From Nostocoides sp. F2B08 (GTDB taxonomy: Bacteria > Actinomycetota > Actinomycetes > Actinomycetales > Dermatophilaceae): DNA of 64,000 nucleotides. Made by a program: the position numbers and the translations under genes. Under the pieces are notes generated by a model, which was not told where the DNA came from, made no database searches, and saw nothing but the letters and a program-made list of their open reading frames with translations. Positions within the stretch are counted from its first letter, which is position 1; the number at the start of each line of letters is the position of its first letter. Below are positions 40,914 to 50,667 of the stretch, one piece after another. The DNA is taken from the NCBI RefSeq assembly GCF_009184895.1, contig NZ_WESE01000008.1, forward strand, positions 94,870-158,869. The letters are read 5' to 3'.

Positions 40914-42332
40914 ATGCGGGAGACCCAGCGCACGCCCGAGACCGACTCGACCGACGCATACGACCTCGTCATCCTCGGCGGTGGCAGCGGAGGCTACGCG
41001 TGCGCGCTGCGGGCGTCCCAGCTCGGCCTCTCCGTCGCCCTCGTCGAGAAGGACAAGGTCGGGGGAACGTGTCTGCACCGCGGGTGCATCCCGACCAAGG
41101 CGTTCCTGCACTCCGCCGAGGTGGCCGACACCGCTCGCTCGGCCGACCGGTTCGGGGTCCGCGCAACGCTGGAACGGGTCGACATGCCCGCGGTCCTGTC
41201 CTACAAGGACGGCGTGGTCGGCCGCCTCTACCGCGGGCTGAGCGGGCTCGTGTCGAAGGCCGGAGTCACCGTGGTCGAGGGCGAGGGCCGGGTCGAGGCG
41301 GGCGACGATGACACTCCCGATGTCGTCGTCGGAGAGCGGCGCTTCCGCGGTCGGTCCCTCGTCGTCGCCACCGGCTCGTTCGCGCGCACCCTGCCGGGTC
41401 TGCAGATCGGCGGACGCATCATGACGAGCACCGAGGTGCTCGAGCTCGACGACGTCCCCGCCCGGACGGTCGTCCTCGGCGGCGGTGTCATCGGTGTCGA
41501 GCTCGCCTCGGCCCTGGCGTCCTTCGGGTCGGAGGTGACGGTCGTCGAGGCGCTGCCCCGTCTCGTCGCCGCCGAGGACGAGGCCGCCTCGACCGCCCTG
41601 ACCCGCGCGTTCACCAAGCGCGGCATCACGATCCGCACCGGCTCCCGCTTCGAGTCGGCGACCCAGGACGACGGTGGCGTCGCCGTCACGCTCGAGGGGG
41701 GTGAACGGCTCGAGGCCGACATCCTCGTGGTCGCCGTCGGACGGGGGCCGGTCACCGAGGGCCTCGGTCTGGAGGAGGCGGGGATCGAGGTCGCCGAGGG
41801 CTTCGTCGTCACCGACGAGCGGCTGCGCACCTCGCACCCGACGGTGTATGCGGTGGGCGACATCGTCAAGGGGCTTCAGCTCGCGCACCGCGGGTTCGCC
41901 CACGGCATCTTCGTCGCCGAGGAGATCGCGGGACGTGCACCGCAGCCCGTGTCCGACCACCTGATCCCCCGGGTGACCTACTCCCATCCGGAGATCGCCT
42001 CGGTCGGGCTGACCGAGGCGGCCGCCCGGGAGCAGCACGGCGACGACGCCGTCGCGACGTACCAGTACGACCTCGGCGGCAACGGCAAGGCGCAGATCCT
42101 CGGGACCGCCGGCTTCGTCAAGGTCGTCCGGGTCGTCGACGGACCGGTCGTCGGGATGCACATGGTCGGCGACCGGATGGGTGAACAGGTGGGCGAGGCG
42201 ATGCTCGTCGTCGGCTGGGACGCCGTGCCCGCGGACGTCACCCCCTTCCTCCACGCCCACCCCACCCAGAACGAGGCCATCGGCGAGGCAATGCTCGCGC
42301 TGGCCGGACAGCCGCTGCACGCGCACGGCTGA
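40914..42332 (+). CDS. lpdA: Dihydrolipoyl dehydrogenase (E3)
   Basis: Flavoprotein that reoxidises dihydrolipoyl groups with NAD in 2-oxoacid dehydrogenase and glycine cleavage complexes. 472 residues. FAD-binding LVILGGGSGGYACALRASQL, redox-active disulfide GGTCLHRGCIPTKAFL, NAD-binding VVLGGGVIGVELASALASFG, second FAD motif TVYAVGDIVKGLQLAHRGFA, and the C-terminal catalytic dyad HAHPTQNEAIGEA (His and Glu). ATG 40914 follows an AGGAG (40900-40904). In the window it precedes sucB, its likely partner, but a putative promoter between the genes shows sucB can be expressed separately. Confidence 0.97.
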   Translation: MRETQRTPETDSTDAYDLVILGGGSGGYACALRASQLGLSVALVEKDKVGGTCLHRGCIPTKAFLHSAEVADTARSADRFGVRATLERVDMPAVLSYKDGVVGRLYRGLSGLVSKAGVTVVEGEGRVEAGDDDTPDVVVGERRFRGRSLVVATGSFARTLPGLQIGGRIMTSTEVLELDDVPARTVVLGGGVIGVELASALASFGSEVTVVEALPRLVAAEDEAASTALTRAFTKRGITIRTGSRFESATQDDGGVAVTLEGGERLEADILVVAVGRGPVTEGLGLEEAGIEVAEGFVVTDERLRTSHPTVYAVGDIVKGLQLAHRGFAHGIFVAEEIAGRAPQPVSDHLIPRVTYSHPEIASVGLTEAAAREQHGDDAVATYQYDLGGNGKAQILGTAGFVKVVRVVDGPVVGMHMVGDRMGEQVGEAMLVVGWDAVPADVTPFLHAHPTQNEAIGEAMLALAGQPLHAHG

Positions 42333-42338
42333 TAGCCA

Positions 42339-42380
42339 TAGGGTTACCGGCAGGTCAGTCCCCTCGGGAGCCTGCCGACC
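42339..42380 (+). promoter_or_regulatory. Leader of sucB: -10 hexamer and hairpin
   Basis: TAGGGT at 42339-42344 could start the sucB mRNA, giving a leader of about 125 nt. Inside it CGGCAGG (42348-42354) can pair with CCTGCCG (42371-42377). The hairpin could instead terminate lpd. The ribosome site before sucB is GAAGGAG at 42462-42468. Confidence 0.35.
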
Positions 42381-42476
42381 TGATAAGCATGATCAAGACC
42401 ACAGCACCCAAGAAAACACCACCCGAGAACACAGAAGTCCTCTAAGCGCATACCGCAGGAGCGAAGGAGCAGCTCG

Positions 42477-44426
42477 ATGTCCGAACGCGTGACCATGCCG
42501 GCCCTTGGTGAGTCCGTGACAGAGGGGACGGTGACCCGGTGGCTGAAGAGCGTCGGGGACCGCGTGGAGGTCGACGAGCCCCTGCTGGAGGTGTCCACCG
42601 ACAAGGTCGACACCGAGATTCCCTCGCCCGTGGCCGGTGTCCTCGAGGAGATCCTTGCCGAGGAGGACGAGACCGTCGAGGTCGGGGCCGACCTCGCAGT
42701 GATCGGCGACGGCTCCGGCGCGGAAGGCTCAGCCTCCGACGACGACTCCGCGGACACACAGCCAGAGGAGCCTCAGCAGGACGAGGGCGGCCAGGATGAG
42801 CCCGAGCAGGGCGAGGCGGCGGCCGCCGCGGCCCCATCCGACGAGCCGGAGGAGGCTCCCGAGCCCGCTCCCGCGCAGGCGGACTCCGCGGGTGAGTCCT
42901 CTCGCGGCGAGGTCAGCGGCGGGGAGACGGTGACCATGCCGGCCCTCGGCGAGTCGGTCACCGAGGGCACTGTGACCCGCTGGCTGAAGCAGGAGGGCGA
43001 CGAGGTCGCGGTCGACGAGCCGCTGCTCGAGGTCTCGACCGACAAGGTCGACACCGAGATCCCGTCCCCGGTGGCCGGCACCGTGACCAAGATCCTCGCG
43101 CAGGAGGACGAGACGGTCGAGGTGGGCGGCGCACTCGCCATCGTCGGCGGCTCGGTCGAGGGGGGCGGCGACTCCGGTGCGGGGTCGGCCGACACCGAGC
43201 AGGCCGGTGGCGACGAGGAGCCGGAGGCGGGATCGTCCGAGGCCGAGGCGGCCGAGGATGCGGGCGCGTCCGAGGCGGAGACTCCTGTCCAAGCGGCCAC
43301 CGAGCCGGAGCCCGAACCCGAGCCCAAGCCCGAGCCGGCCAAGGCCGAGCAGTCGGCACCGCAGGAGGCGGCAGAGAAGGAGGCTCCGAAGACGTCCGAC
43401 ACGTCGCAGCCCCAGGAACAGTCAGGTGGCGACGCCGCGGGCTACGTCACTCCGCTCGTCCGCAAGCTTGCGGCCGATCACGGCATCGACCTGTCGTCGT
43501 TGAGCGGAACGGGCATCGGCGGCCGGATCCGCAAGCAGGACGTCCTCGCCGCGGCCGAGGAGGCCAAGAAGGCCGAAGAGAAGAAGGCCGAGGAGGCTCG
43601 GGCGCAGGAGGCGACGTCCGAGGAGGCCGCTGCTCCCGCCCAGCAAGCCGCAGCGACGGCGCCGGCTGCTCAGCAGCCGGCCTCCCGGCCGTCGGCCGAC
43701 GCATCGGGCAAGCGCGGGACGACCGAGAAGATGTCACGTCTGCGCCAGACGATCGCCAAGCGGATGGTCGAGTCACTCCAGGTCTCCGCCCAGCTCACGA
43801 CCGTGGTGGAGGTCGACGTGAGTCGCATCGCTCGGTTGCGGGACCAGGCGAAGGCGGACTTCGCGAGGCGTGAGGGCACGAAGCTGAGCTACCTGCCGTT
43901 CTTCGCGCTGGCGTCCGTGGAAGCACTCAAGGCCCACCCGACGATCAACGCATCGGTGGACGGCGCCGAGATCACCTACCACGGTGCCGAGCACCTCGGC
44001 GTCGCGGTCGACACCGAGCGCGGGCTGCTGGTCCCGGTCATCCGGGATGCGGGCGACCTGAACATCGCCGGGCTGGCCCGCAAGATCGCCGACCTCGCGG
44101 CGCGGACTCGCGACAGCAAGATCACCCCCGACGAGCTGTCCGGCGGAACCTTCACGATCACGAACACGGGTAGCCGTGGCGCGCTCTTCGACACGCCGAT
44201 CATCAACCAACCGCAGGTGGCCATCCTCGGCACCGGCGCGGTCGTCAAGCGGCCGGTCGTCATCGACGACGGCTCCGGCGGGTCCACGATCGCGGTTCGG
44301 CCGATGGTCTACCTCGCTCTGTCGTACGACCACCGGGTCGTCGACGGGGCCGATGCCGCGCGGTTCCTCACGACGATCAAGAACCGTCTCGAGGAAGGTG
44401 CCTTCGAGGCCGACCTCGGCCTCTGA
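42477..44426 (+). CDS. sucB: Dihydrolipoamide succinyltransferase (E2), two lipoyl domains
   Basis: E2 core of a 2-oxoacid dehydrogenase; in actinobacteria this chain (SucB/DlaT) can serve pyruvate and 2-oxoglutarate dehydrogenases. 649 residues. Two nearly identical lipoyl domains (about 4-80 and 150-228) carry lipoyl-lysines 43 and 190 in [12 protein letters not shown]. They are joined by long Glu/Ala/Pro linkers. The E3-binding domain ([20 protein letters not shown] and [15 protein letters not shown]) is at about 322-360, and the catalytic domain ends with [16 protein letters not shown] (catalytic His and Asp). Lpd, LipB and LipA genes nearby provide its partners and its lipoylation. No E1 gene is in the window. 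Confidence 0.96.
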   Translation: MSERVTMPALGESVTEGTVTRWLKSVGDRVEVDEPLLEVSTDKVDTEIPSPVAGVLEEILAEEDETVEVGADLAVIGDGSGAEGSASDDDSADTQPEEPQQDEGGQDEPEQGEAAAAAAPSDEPEEAPEPAPAQADSAGESSRGEVSGGETVTMPALGESVTEGTVTRWLKQEGDEVAVDEPLLEVSTDKVDTEIPSPVAGTVTKILAQEDETVEVGGALAIVGGSVEGGGDSGAGSADTEQAGGDEEPEAGSSEAEAAEDAGASEAETPVQAATEPEPEPEPKPEPAKAEQSAPQEAAEKEAPKTSDTSQPQEQSGGDAAGYVTPLVRKLAADHGIDLSSLSGTGIGGRIRKQDVLAAAEEAKKAEEKKAEEARAQEATSEEAAAPAQQAAATAPAAQQPASRPSADASGKRGTTEKMSRLRQTIAKRMVESLQVSAQLTTVVEVDVSRIARLRDQAKADFARREGTKLSYLPFFALASVEALKAHPTINASVDGAEITYHGAEHLGVAVDTERGLLVPVIRDAGDLNIAGLARKIADLAARTRDSKITPDELSGGTFTITNTGSRGALFDTPIINQPQVAILGTGAVVKRPVVIDDGSGGSTIAVRPMVYLALSYDHRVVDGADAARFLTTIKNRLEEGAFEADLGL

Positions 44427-44478
44427 CCCGCCGACGCGACCAGGCCGACACCACCACCGAGACCGACAAGGGCTCCTC

Positions 44479-45375
44479 ATGCGTATCGCCATCAGCGGGT
44501 CCTCCGGACTCATCGGCTCCGCGCTCACGCGCCACCTGCGTGAGCGCGGAGACGACGTGGTCCATCTCGTCCGGCGCCCGGTCCGTGAGTCGCACGAGCG
44601 CCAGTGGGATCCCGACAGCGTGCACCTCGACCCTCAGGTCCTCGCCGACTGCGATGGTGTCGTCTCGCTGCACGGTTCCGGTATCGGCGACAAGCGATGG
44701 ACCCCCGCGTACAAGCGCGAGATCCTGACATCGAGGACCCATGGGACGACGGCGATCGCCACCGCGCTGGCCGAGCTGGCCGACCGAGGGCGTCGACTGC
44801 GGTGGGTCGGCGGCTCAGCCGTCGGCTTCTACGGCGACCGTGGCGAGGAGCCACTCGACGAGACCAGTCCGGCCGGCAACGGCTACCTTCCCGAGGTCGT
44901 CACGGCCTGGGAAGGAGCCACCGAGCCCGCCGAGAGAGCCGGCGTGGCCGTGGCCCACATCCGAACCGGCATCGTCCTCAGCCCCGAGGGCGGCGCACTC
45001 AAACCGCTGCTCCTGCTCCTGAAGTTCGGCCTCGGCGGACCATTCGGTCGCGGACGCGCCTGGTGGCCCTGGATCACCCTCCAGGACGAGACGTTGGCGA
45101 TCACCTACCTCCTCGACCACGAGGACATCACGGGACCGGTCAATCTCGTCGGACCGGAGGAGGCCAGGCAGGGCGCGATCGTGACGGCTATCGCTCGGGC
45201 GATGCACCGCCCTGCGCTCCTGCCCGTCCCACCGCCGGCGCTGCGCGTGGTGATGGGCGAGTTCGCCGACGACATCCTCTCCAGCCAGCGTGTCCGGCCC
45301 CGTGTCCTCACCGAACACGGGTTCACGTTCGACCACGCCACGGTCGCCGACGCCGCCGCCTGGATCACCCGCTAG
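44479..45375 (+). CDS. TIGR01777-family (SDR39U1) NAD-dependent epimerase-like protein
   Basis: 298 residues with an N-terminal Rossmann fold (MRIAISGSSGLIGSALTRHL), then GVVSLHGSGIGDKRWTPAYK, RTHGTTAIATALAELADRGR, RWVGGSAVGFYGDRGEEPLD (the SDR-like Tyr region) and a DUF1731 C-terminal domain (MGEFADDILSSQRVRPRVLT). The family is related to YfcH and cell-division factors linked to plastid MinD. Substrate unknown. ATG 44479 follows the sucB stop by 52 nt. The TAG stop overlaps the kinase stop, with the four bases CTAG shared by two convergent genes. Confidence 0.9.
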   Translation: MRIAISGSSGLIGSALTRHLRERGDDVVHLVRRPVRESHERQWDPDSVHLDPQVLADCDGVVSLHGSGIGDKRWTPAYKREILTSRTHGTTAIATALAELADRGRRLRWVGGSAVGFYGDRGEEPLDETSPAGNGYLPEVVTAWEGATEPAERAGVAVAHIRTGIVLSPEGGALKPLLLLLKFGLGGPFGRGRAWWPWITLQDETLAITYLLDHEDITGPVNLVGPEEARQGAIVTAIARAMHRPALLPVPPPALRVVMGEFADDILSSQRVRPRVLTEHGFTFDHATVADAAAWITR

Positions 45376-46886
45376 GCGTCGACCGCCTCGATGTCTGCGA
45401 TCCGCCATCCAGTCGTGGCGGCTTCCGAACCCGGCGGGTCGACCACCCCATCCGCCGAGGTGTCCACTCGCACGAGCTCCAGGCGCACGCGGGTCGTGGT
45501 CCCGGGGCGGGTGTCGCGGCCTCCGGAGATGCGCACCGCATACGGGTCGGTCGTCAGCGTGGCCTCGAGGGTGACCCGGTCCTCGGACTCACTGACCGCC
45601 TCGACCGCCCTGGCGGCGAAACTCACCCCTTCGTACCGGTGGCCTTCGGCCAGTGCTCCCGCCAAGAGCTCGCGGTCCTGTTCGAGTGCGACGCTCGCGG
45701 GGGCGAAGCAGGCGGTGAGCAGATCGGGATCGGCGCCGTTCCACGCATCCGCTCGTGCGCGGACGAGCGGCTCGAGCATGGCGGCGAACCGGTCTGCGGG
45801 ATCGACCGGCTCGTCGTCGGCCGCTGTGACCGAGACGGCGCTCGGTGTCCCGCCCGGTCCGGGTGCGGTGGGCACTGCAGTCCCACGCTGAGCCGAGGCC
45901 ACGGCGACTCCGACGCCGCCGAGGAGCACCATCGCGACGAGCGCCGCGGCGACCCGGAGATGAGCCGCACGGGACCGACGTCGGAGGACGGCCCGGCGGT
46001 CCGCTCTCGTGCTCGCGGCGAGGGCGGCGTCCTCACGGGCAGCGGCCCGAGCGAGCTCACGGACACGCTGGGTCAGCATGGTCGCCGGGTCCCCCTGAGC
46101 GCCCGGTCGTACGGGCAGTGCGTGGGTCGAGCCAGAAAGCACCGTCGAGAGCTCCCGGGGCCGCGGCCGAAGCTCCGGATCCGGGTGGAGCGCCTGCGCG
46201 AGCGCCTCCCCCAGCGCGGCGGGGACGGTGGGATCGAGGTCGGCAAGGCGGGGTCGGTCGGCGGGAATCGGCGGTGGTTCACCGGTCAGCGCGAACCATC
46301 CGAGGGCGCCCAGGGCGTACACGTCCGCCGACGAGGTGGGTGCTCCACCTGCGACGACCTCGGGCGCGACGAAGCCCGGTGTGCCGTACACCTCCTCGCA
46401 GGGGGTCCCGATCACCGCCGAGACGCCCAGGTCGAGGAGGACCGGCCGACCATCGCCGGCGAGGCCCACGTTGGCGGGTGACAGGTCACCGTGCAGGACG
46501 GCCGCGTCGTGGAGGTCGGCGAGGGTCGAGGCGATCGGGGCGAGCAGCGTGACGACCTCCCCGGGGAGAAGGTGGCCCCGGGCGCGCACGAGGTCGGCGA
46601 GCGTGCCGTGGCGGAGTCGCTCCATGACGACGGCCACCGCGGGTGGGTCGAGGACGGGAACGACGTCGACCACCCGGACGAGGTGCTCACCGGACCCCCA
46701 GGTCATGGCGAGGGCTGAGAGCTCGAAGGTCAGGTCGTGCAGGTCGTCCCGATCCGCGATCGGTATCACCTTGACGGCGAGGTCGGCCGAGCCGGGTGAG
46801 CGTCCGCCCGCCCACACCACCGCTGTCGATCCCGTCGCGATGTGCTCGGTGAGGTGGTATCCGGGAACCTGCGGTGGCTGCTGCAT
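45372..46886 (-). CDS. Membrane Ser/Thr protein kinase-like protein
   Basis: 504 residues. A PknB-type fold spans about 8-270: glycine-rich loop IATGSTAVVWAG, Lys39 in LAVKVIP, HGDLSPANV (the HRD motif reads His-Gly-Asp; Asp134 and Asn139 kept) and VLLDLGVSAV (DFG reads Asp152-Leu-Gly). The activation loop has EVYGTPGFVAPEVVAGG. A long basic juxtamembrane stretch leads to one transmembrane helix (RVAAALVAMVLLGGVGVAVA, about 318-340) and an extracellular domain of about 110 residues resembling an NTF2/SnoaL cone (FAAMLEPLVRARADAWNGAD). Kinase activity is likely because the metal and base residues are kept. The upstream gene is pepE, divergent. Confidence 0.85.
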   Translation of the reverse strand: MQQPPQVPGYHLTEHIATGSTAVVWAGGRSPGSADLAVKVIPIADRDDLHDLTFELSALAMTWGSGEHLVRVVDVVPVLDPPAVAVVMERLRHGTLADLVRARGHLLPGEVVTLLAPIASTLADLHDAAVLHGDLSPANVGLAGDGRPVLLDLGVSAVIGTPCEEVYGTPGFVAPEVVAGGAPTSSADVYALGALGWFALTGEPPPIPADRPRLADLDPTVPAALGEALAQALHPDPELRPRPRELSTVLSGSTHALPVRPGAQGDPATMLTQRVRELARAAAREDAALAASTRADRRAVLRRRSRAAHLRVAAALVAMVLLGGVGVAVASAQRGTAVPTAPGPGGTPSAVSVTAADDEPVDPADRFAAMLEPLVRARADAWNGADPDLLTACFAPASVALEQDRELLAGALAEGHRYEGVSFAARAVEAVSESEDRVTLEATLTTDPYAVRISGGRDTRPGTTTRVRLELVRVDTSADGVVDPPGSEAATTGWRIADIEAVDA

Positions 46887-47007
46887 GACCACAGTCTCGC
46901 TCCGCCCGCAGCCGGTGCCCGGAAGTTTTCCACAGTAGACAGAGCCCCTAGGCTCGTCGGCACCCCAGCGCAGCTCCCCCGACCCTCGAAAAGACTCAGG
47001 AGTTCCC

Positions 47008-47748
47008 ATGCCAGCCGACCGGCCCACCATCCTGGCGACGTCGGGCGGCTATCGACCCGACCCGCGGCTCGCGCTGTCGTTCGGACCGCTCGTCCATCAT
47101 GCCGTCGAGCTGGCGGGAGTCACCGACCGTCGGCCGCGGCTGACCTATGTGGGCACGGCGATCGGTGACCAGCGCTCCGTGGAGGCGCACATCCACGAGG
47201 CCGCGAGGCAGGCCGGCTTCGACGTGACGTGCCTCGAGCTCTTCCCCATGCCCAACCTCGAGGACATAGCCGGGCATCTGCTCGCCCAGGACGTCGTCTG
47301 GGTCCAGGGCGGCTCTGTCGCCAACCTGCTCGCGGTGTGGGAGGTCCACGGCCTCGGGCCCATGTTTCGCGCCGCCTGGGAGGCGGGGGTCGTCCTGGCC
47401 GGGGTGTCAGCCGGGTCGATCTGCTGGTTCCGGGGTGGCTGCACGGACTCCTTCGGGCCGCAGCTGCGTGCGGTCACGAACGGTCTGGGTCTGCTGCCCT
47501 ACGGCAACGGTGTCCACTATGACTCCGAGGGCCAGCGGCGACCGACGATCCACCGTCTCGTCGAGGCCGGGGTGCTTGGCGAGACACACTGCACGGACGA
47601 CGGGGTCGGCCTCGTGTACCACGGCACCGAGCTGATCGAGGCGGTGGCGGAGGTGCCCGGCAAAGGAGCCTACGTGGTCCGGCGGGACGAGGGCGGTGGC
47701 GTCGTCGAGCACAGGATCGAGCCGCGTCTGCTCGGCGGCCTCGGATAG
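47008..47748 (+). CDS. pepE: Peptidase E (S51 family dipeptidase)
   Basis: Cytoplasmic serine dipeptidase of the S51 family (alpha-aspartyl or cyanophycinase-like). 246 residues. The nucleophile elbow is VLAGVSAGSICWFRGG (Ser in GVSAGS), preceded by VVWVQGGSVANLLAVWE, with the His region GETHCTDDGVGLVYHG. The ATG follows a ribosome site AGGAG (46999-47003) and a TAGGCT about 50 nt further up, so this gene has a conventional leader. It is 9 nt from the lipB start. Substrate preference for Asp-X dipeptides is family knowledge. Confidence 0.9.
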   Translation: MPADRPTILATSGGYRPDPRLALSFGPLVHHAVELAGVTDRRPRLTYVGTAIGDQRSVEAHIHEAARQAGFDVTCLELFPMPNLEDIAGHLLAQDVVWVQGGSVANLLAVWEVHGLGPMFRAAWEAGVVLAGVSAGSICWFRGGCTDSFGPQLRAVTNGLGLLPYGNGVHYDSEGQRRPTIHRLVEAGVLGETHCTDDGVGLVYHGTELIEAVAEVPGKGAYVVRRDEGGGVVEHRIEPRLLGGLG

Positions 47749-47751
47749 CCT
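47746..47751 (+). promoter_or_regulatory. -10 hexamer of lipB (leaderless)
   Basis: TAGCCT overlapping the pepE stop codon, 6 nt before ATG 47758. Confidence 0.5.
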
Positions 47752-47757
47752 GGGGCG

Positions 47758-48393
47758 ATGCGGATCGTCCACCTCGGCTTCGCGCCCGACCACGTCGACT
47801 ACGGCGACGCATGGGAGCGTCAGCGTGAGATCCATGCCGAGGTCGCCGAGGGGCGCGGGCCCGACACCGTGCTGCTCCTCGAGCACTCACCCGTCTACAC
47901 CGCCGGCAAGCGCACCGAGGCCCACGAGCGGCCCCTCGACGGCACGCCCGTCATCGACGTCGACCGGGGCGGCAAGATCACCTGGCACGGCCCCGGCCAG
48001 CTCGTCGGCTACCCGATCGTCGCTCTCCCCGAGGTCCCGATCGACGTCGTCGCACACGTACGACGCCTCGAGGAGGTCATGATCCGCACCTGTGCGGACT
48101 TCGACGTCGCCGTCGAACGTGTCGACGGACGGTCGGGGGTGTGGGTCCGCGCGGACGAGCGCGGGCCGGACCGCAAGCTCGGCGCGATCGGTGTCCGCGT
48201 CAGCCGTCGGGTCACGATGCACGGGTTCGCCCTCAACTGCGACAACGACCTGGGGTGGGCCGAGGTCATCATCCCGTGCGGAATCGCCGACGCCGGTGTC
48301 TCGTCGTTGAGCCGGGAGGCGGGCCGGCGGATCACCGTGCAGGACGTCCTGCCCTACGCCGAGAAGCACCTCGTCGACATCCTCGCCCGCTGA
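47758..48393 (+). CDS. lipB: Octanoyltransferase LipB
   Basis: Transfers octanoyl from acyl carrier protein to lipoyl domains (SucB, H protein). 211 residues. Conserved [40 protein letters not shown] (catalytic Lys in KLGAIGV) and [20 protein letters not shown] (catalytic Cys, thioester-forming). It is followed by lipA, the usual actinobacterial pair. The transcript for lipB begins at its own hexamer, so pepE need not be co-expressed. Confidence 0.97.
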   Translation: MRIVHLGFAPDHVDYGDAWERQREIHAEVAEGRGPDTVLLLEHSPVYTAGKRTEAHERPLDGTPVIDVDRGGKITWHGPGQLVGYPIVALPEVPIDVVAHVRRLEEVMIRTCADFDVAVERVDGRSGVWVRADERGPDRKLGAIGVRVSRRVTMHGFALNCDNDLGWAEVIIPCGIADAGVSSLSREAGRRITVQDVLPYAEKHLVDILAR

Positions 48394-48412
48394 GGCGCCC
48401 CACACCCTCGTC

Positions 48413-48418
48413 TAGGCT
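48413..48418 (+). promoter_or_regulatory. -10 hexamer of lipA (leaderless)
   Basis: TAGGCT, 6 nt before GTG 48425. Confidence 0.5.
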
Positions 48419-48424
48419 GGTGCG

Positions 48425-49450
48425 GTGACTGTCGCACCCGAAGGCCGCAGGCTCCTCCGCGTCGAGGCGCGCAACGCCGAGACCCCGATCGAGCGCAAGC
48501 CGTCGTGGATCCGGACGACGGCGAAGATGGGTCCGGAGTACTCCGCGATGCGGGGACGGGTCTCGTCCGGTGGCCTGCACACGGTCTGCCAGGAAGCGGG
48601 ATGTCCCAACATCTTCGAGTGCTGGGAGGACCGTGAGGCGACGTTCCTCATCGGTGGCGACGTCTGCACACGGCGGTGCGACTTCTGTGACATCGCCACG
48701 GGCCGCCCGGGGCCCCTGGACCGGGACGAGCCACGACGGGTGGCGGAGTCGGTCCGCGAGATGGGCCTGCGGTACTCCACCGTCACCGGCGTCGCCCGGG
48801 ACGACCAGCCCGACGGTGCCGCGTGGCTCTACGCCGAGACGATCCGCCGGATCCACAGGTTGAACCCGAACACCGGCGTCGAGATCCTTCCGCCCGACTT
48901 CGGCGCCGAGCCGCACCTGGTCGGTCAGGTCTTCGACGCCCGTCCCGAGGTCTTCGCGCACAACCTCGAGACCGTGCCCCGCATCTTCCGCCGGATCCGG
49001 CCCGCGTTCACCTACGACAAGTCGCTTCGGGTGCTCACCATGGCGCGCGAGGCCGGTCTGGTGACGAAGTCCAACCTCATCCTGGGGATGGGCGAGACGG
49101 ACACCGAGATCGAGCAGGCCATCGTCGACCTCCACGAGGCGGGATGTGACATCCTCACCATCACCCAGTACCTCCGTCCCTCGAAGCTCCATCATCCGAT
49201 CGACAGGTGGGTCAAGCCCGAGGAGTTCGTCCACTGGAGCGACCACGCCACCGAGGTGGGCTTCAAGGGCGTCATGGCCGGGCCGCTCGTGCGCTCGTCG
49301 TACCGGGCCGGACGCCTCTGGGCCCAGGCGATGCGGCGCTGGGGACGCCCGATCCCGGAGCAGCTGTCACATCTCGCAGCCGCCATCGACGAACCCGCCC
49401 GCCAGGAGGCCGCCGCATTGGTGGCCCGCGGACATCGCGACGTATCCTGA
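48425..49450 (+). CDS. lipA: Lipoyl synthase LipA
   Basis: Radical-SAM enzyme that inserts two sulfurs into octanoyl groups to finish lipoate. 341 residues. The auxiliary [4Fe-4S] cluster is in [13 protein letters not shown], sacrificed as sulfur donor, and the radical-SAM cluster in [11 protein letters not shown] (CxxxCxxC). Other parts: [48 protein letters not shown] and GEVDTEIEQ-like [20 protein letters not shown]. ErpA and Fe-S assembly would regenerate the cluster. GTG 48425 is 31 nt after lipB. Confidence 0.97.
   Translation: MTVAPEGRRLLRVEARNAETPIERKPSWIRTTAKMGPEYSAMRGRVSSGGLHTVCQEAGCPNIFECWEDREATFLIGGDVCTRRCDFCDIATGRPGPLDRDEPRRVAESVREMGLRYSTVTGVARDDQPDGAAWLYAETIRRIHRLNPNTGVEILPPDFGAEPHLVGQVFDARPEVFAHNLETVPRIFRRIRPAFTYDKSLRVLTMAREAGLVTKSNLILGMGETDTEIEQAIVDLHEAGCDILTITQYLRPSKLHHPIDRWVKPEEFVHWSDHATEVGFKGVMAGPLVRSSYRAGRLWAQAMRRWGRPIPEQLSHLAAAIDEPARQEAAALVARGHRDVS
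49443..49448 (+). promoter_or_regulatory. -10 hexamer of the DUF4191 gene (leaderless)
   Basis: TATCCT, inside the last codons of lipA, 7 nt before ATG 49456. Confidence 0.45.
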
Positions 49451-49455
49451 GCCCT

Positions 49456-50208
49456 ATGGCGCTGCGCAGGAAGAAGTCGACCGAGGCAGCGGCATCCGGC
49501 TCGGATGCCGCCGCGAAGAAGCCCGGACGGATCGCCCAAGTCCGTCAGGGATACCGCGCCATCCGGCAGCTCGACCCCAATGTCGGCTGGTTCATGCTGC
49601 TGGCCGCGCTGGTCGTCCTCCTCGTCGTCATGCTCATCGGCTGGGCGATCGGGCGTCCGTGGTGGGCGCTGTTCTTCGCCCTTCCGCTCATGATGATCGC
49701 CGCGCTGCTCGTCCTCAACAGGCGCGCGAACAGCGCGATGTACAACGCCCTCGACGGCAAGCCCGGCGCCGCAGGCGCCGCGCTCACGAGCATTCAGCGT
49801 GGCTGGTACACCTCCCAGGAGCCGGTCGCGGCGGACGTGCAGAACCGTCAGCTCGACTTCACCAACGCGGCCGTCGTCTTCCGCGCCCTGGGTCGCCCGG
49901 GCGTCGTGCTCGTCGGCGAGGGTCCCAAGCCCCGGGTCAACAAGCTGCTGGAGGCCGAGCGCAAGAAGGTCGCCCGCGTCGCACCCGGCGTGCCCGTGCA
50001 CCTCATCGTCGTGGGCGAGGACGAGGGTGACGTCCCCGTGCGCAAGCTCGTCAAGACCGTGACCCGCAAGAAGCCGGTCCTGACCAAGGAGGAGATGGCG
50101 GTTGTCAACAAGCGGCTGAAGTCCCTCCCCAGCATCCGCGACGCGGTCCCCGCCGGCATCGACCCCACCAAGGTGCGGATGAGCCGCAAGGCGCTGCGCG
50201 GCCGCTGA
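49456..50208 (+). CDS. DUF4191 family membrane protein
   Basis: 250 residues. A basic N-terminus (RRKKSTEAAASGSDAAAKKP) leads to two adjacent helices (WFMLLAALVVLLVVMLIGWA and WALFFALPLMMIAALLVL), a Gly/Ala linker, and a cytoplasmic domain (about 120-240) with LDFTNAAVVFRALGRPGVVL and VAPGVPVHLIVVGEDEGDVP, the layout of actinobacterial DUF4191. Gene order lipB-lipA-DUF4191-RDD-glnA is conserved in the phylum. No activity is known; the cytoplasmic fold may bind nucleotides or proteins. Confidence 0.88.
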   Translation: MALRRKKSTEAAASGSDAAAKKPGRIAQVRQGYRAIRQLDPNVGWFMLLAALVVLLVVMLIGWAIGRPWWALFFALPLMMIAALLVLNRRANSAMYNALDGKPGAAGAALTSIQRGWYTSQEPVAADVQNRQLDFTNAAVVFRALGRPGVVLVGEGPKPRVNKLLEAERKKVARVAPGVPVHLIVVGEDEGDVPVRKLVKTVTRKKPVLTKEEMAVVNKRLKSLPSIRDAVPAGIDPTKVRMSRKALRGR

Positions 50209-50234
50209 GCCGCGCCCTCACCGGGGATCGAGGC

Positions 50235-50660
50235 TCACCTCGTTCTGATCGTCATGCTGCCGGCTGCCCGGTCGTGGAAACCGCGACCGTCCGCTGCGGT
50301 GAAGACTGCGGGAAGGAACAGGACGACCATCAGCGTGCGGATCGCCGTCTGTCCCGGACGCAGCGGTCCGCCGTCCAGTGCCGTGACGCCGATCCCGACG
50401 ATGCGGTGCCCGATCGTCGTGCCGATGGTTCCGACGAGGAGCAGGTGCATGAGCGCGAAGACCCCGAGGGGCGCGAACGCCGCGGCACCGCCCTGGTCGA
50501 TCGCCACCCCGAAGACCCCGATGACGATCAGCTGGGCGAGCAGCCAGTCGAGAATGGCTGCCAGCGCGCGCCGCACGAGCGTCGCGAGTGAGCCGGGACC
50601 GCGCGGCGGTAGGCCGAGCTCGGCGCCGGGATGGTCGGGCTGCGAGGCGGGCGTCGACAC
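50235..50660 (-). CDS. RDD-family membrane protein
   Basis: 141 residues from GTG 50660 (GTG 50669 is the alternative). RDD proteins have the Arg-Asp-Asp block in their first helix, here degenerate as LVRRALAAILDWLLAQLIVI, with two further helices (PLGVFALMHLLLVGTIGTTI and TLMVVLFLPAVFTAADGRGF) and a GHRIVGIGVTALDGGPL loop. RDD proteins are putative transporters or ion channels; the substrate is unknown. TACAGT lies 7 nt before GTG 50660. The gene is opposite to glnA and shares its upstream region with it. Confidence 0.82.
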   Translation of the reverse strand: MSTPASQPDHPGAELGLPPRGPGSLATLVRRALAAILDWLLAQLIVIGVFGVAIDQGGAAAFAPLGVFALMHLLLVGTIGTTIGHRIVGIGVTALDGGPLRPGQTAIRTLMVVLFLPAVFTAADGRGFHDRAAGSMTIRTR

Positions 50661-50667
50661 GGTAGTC

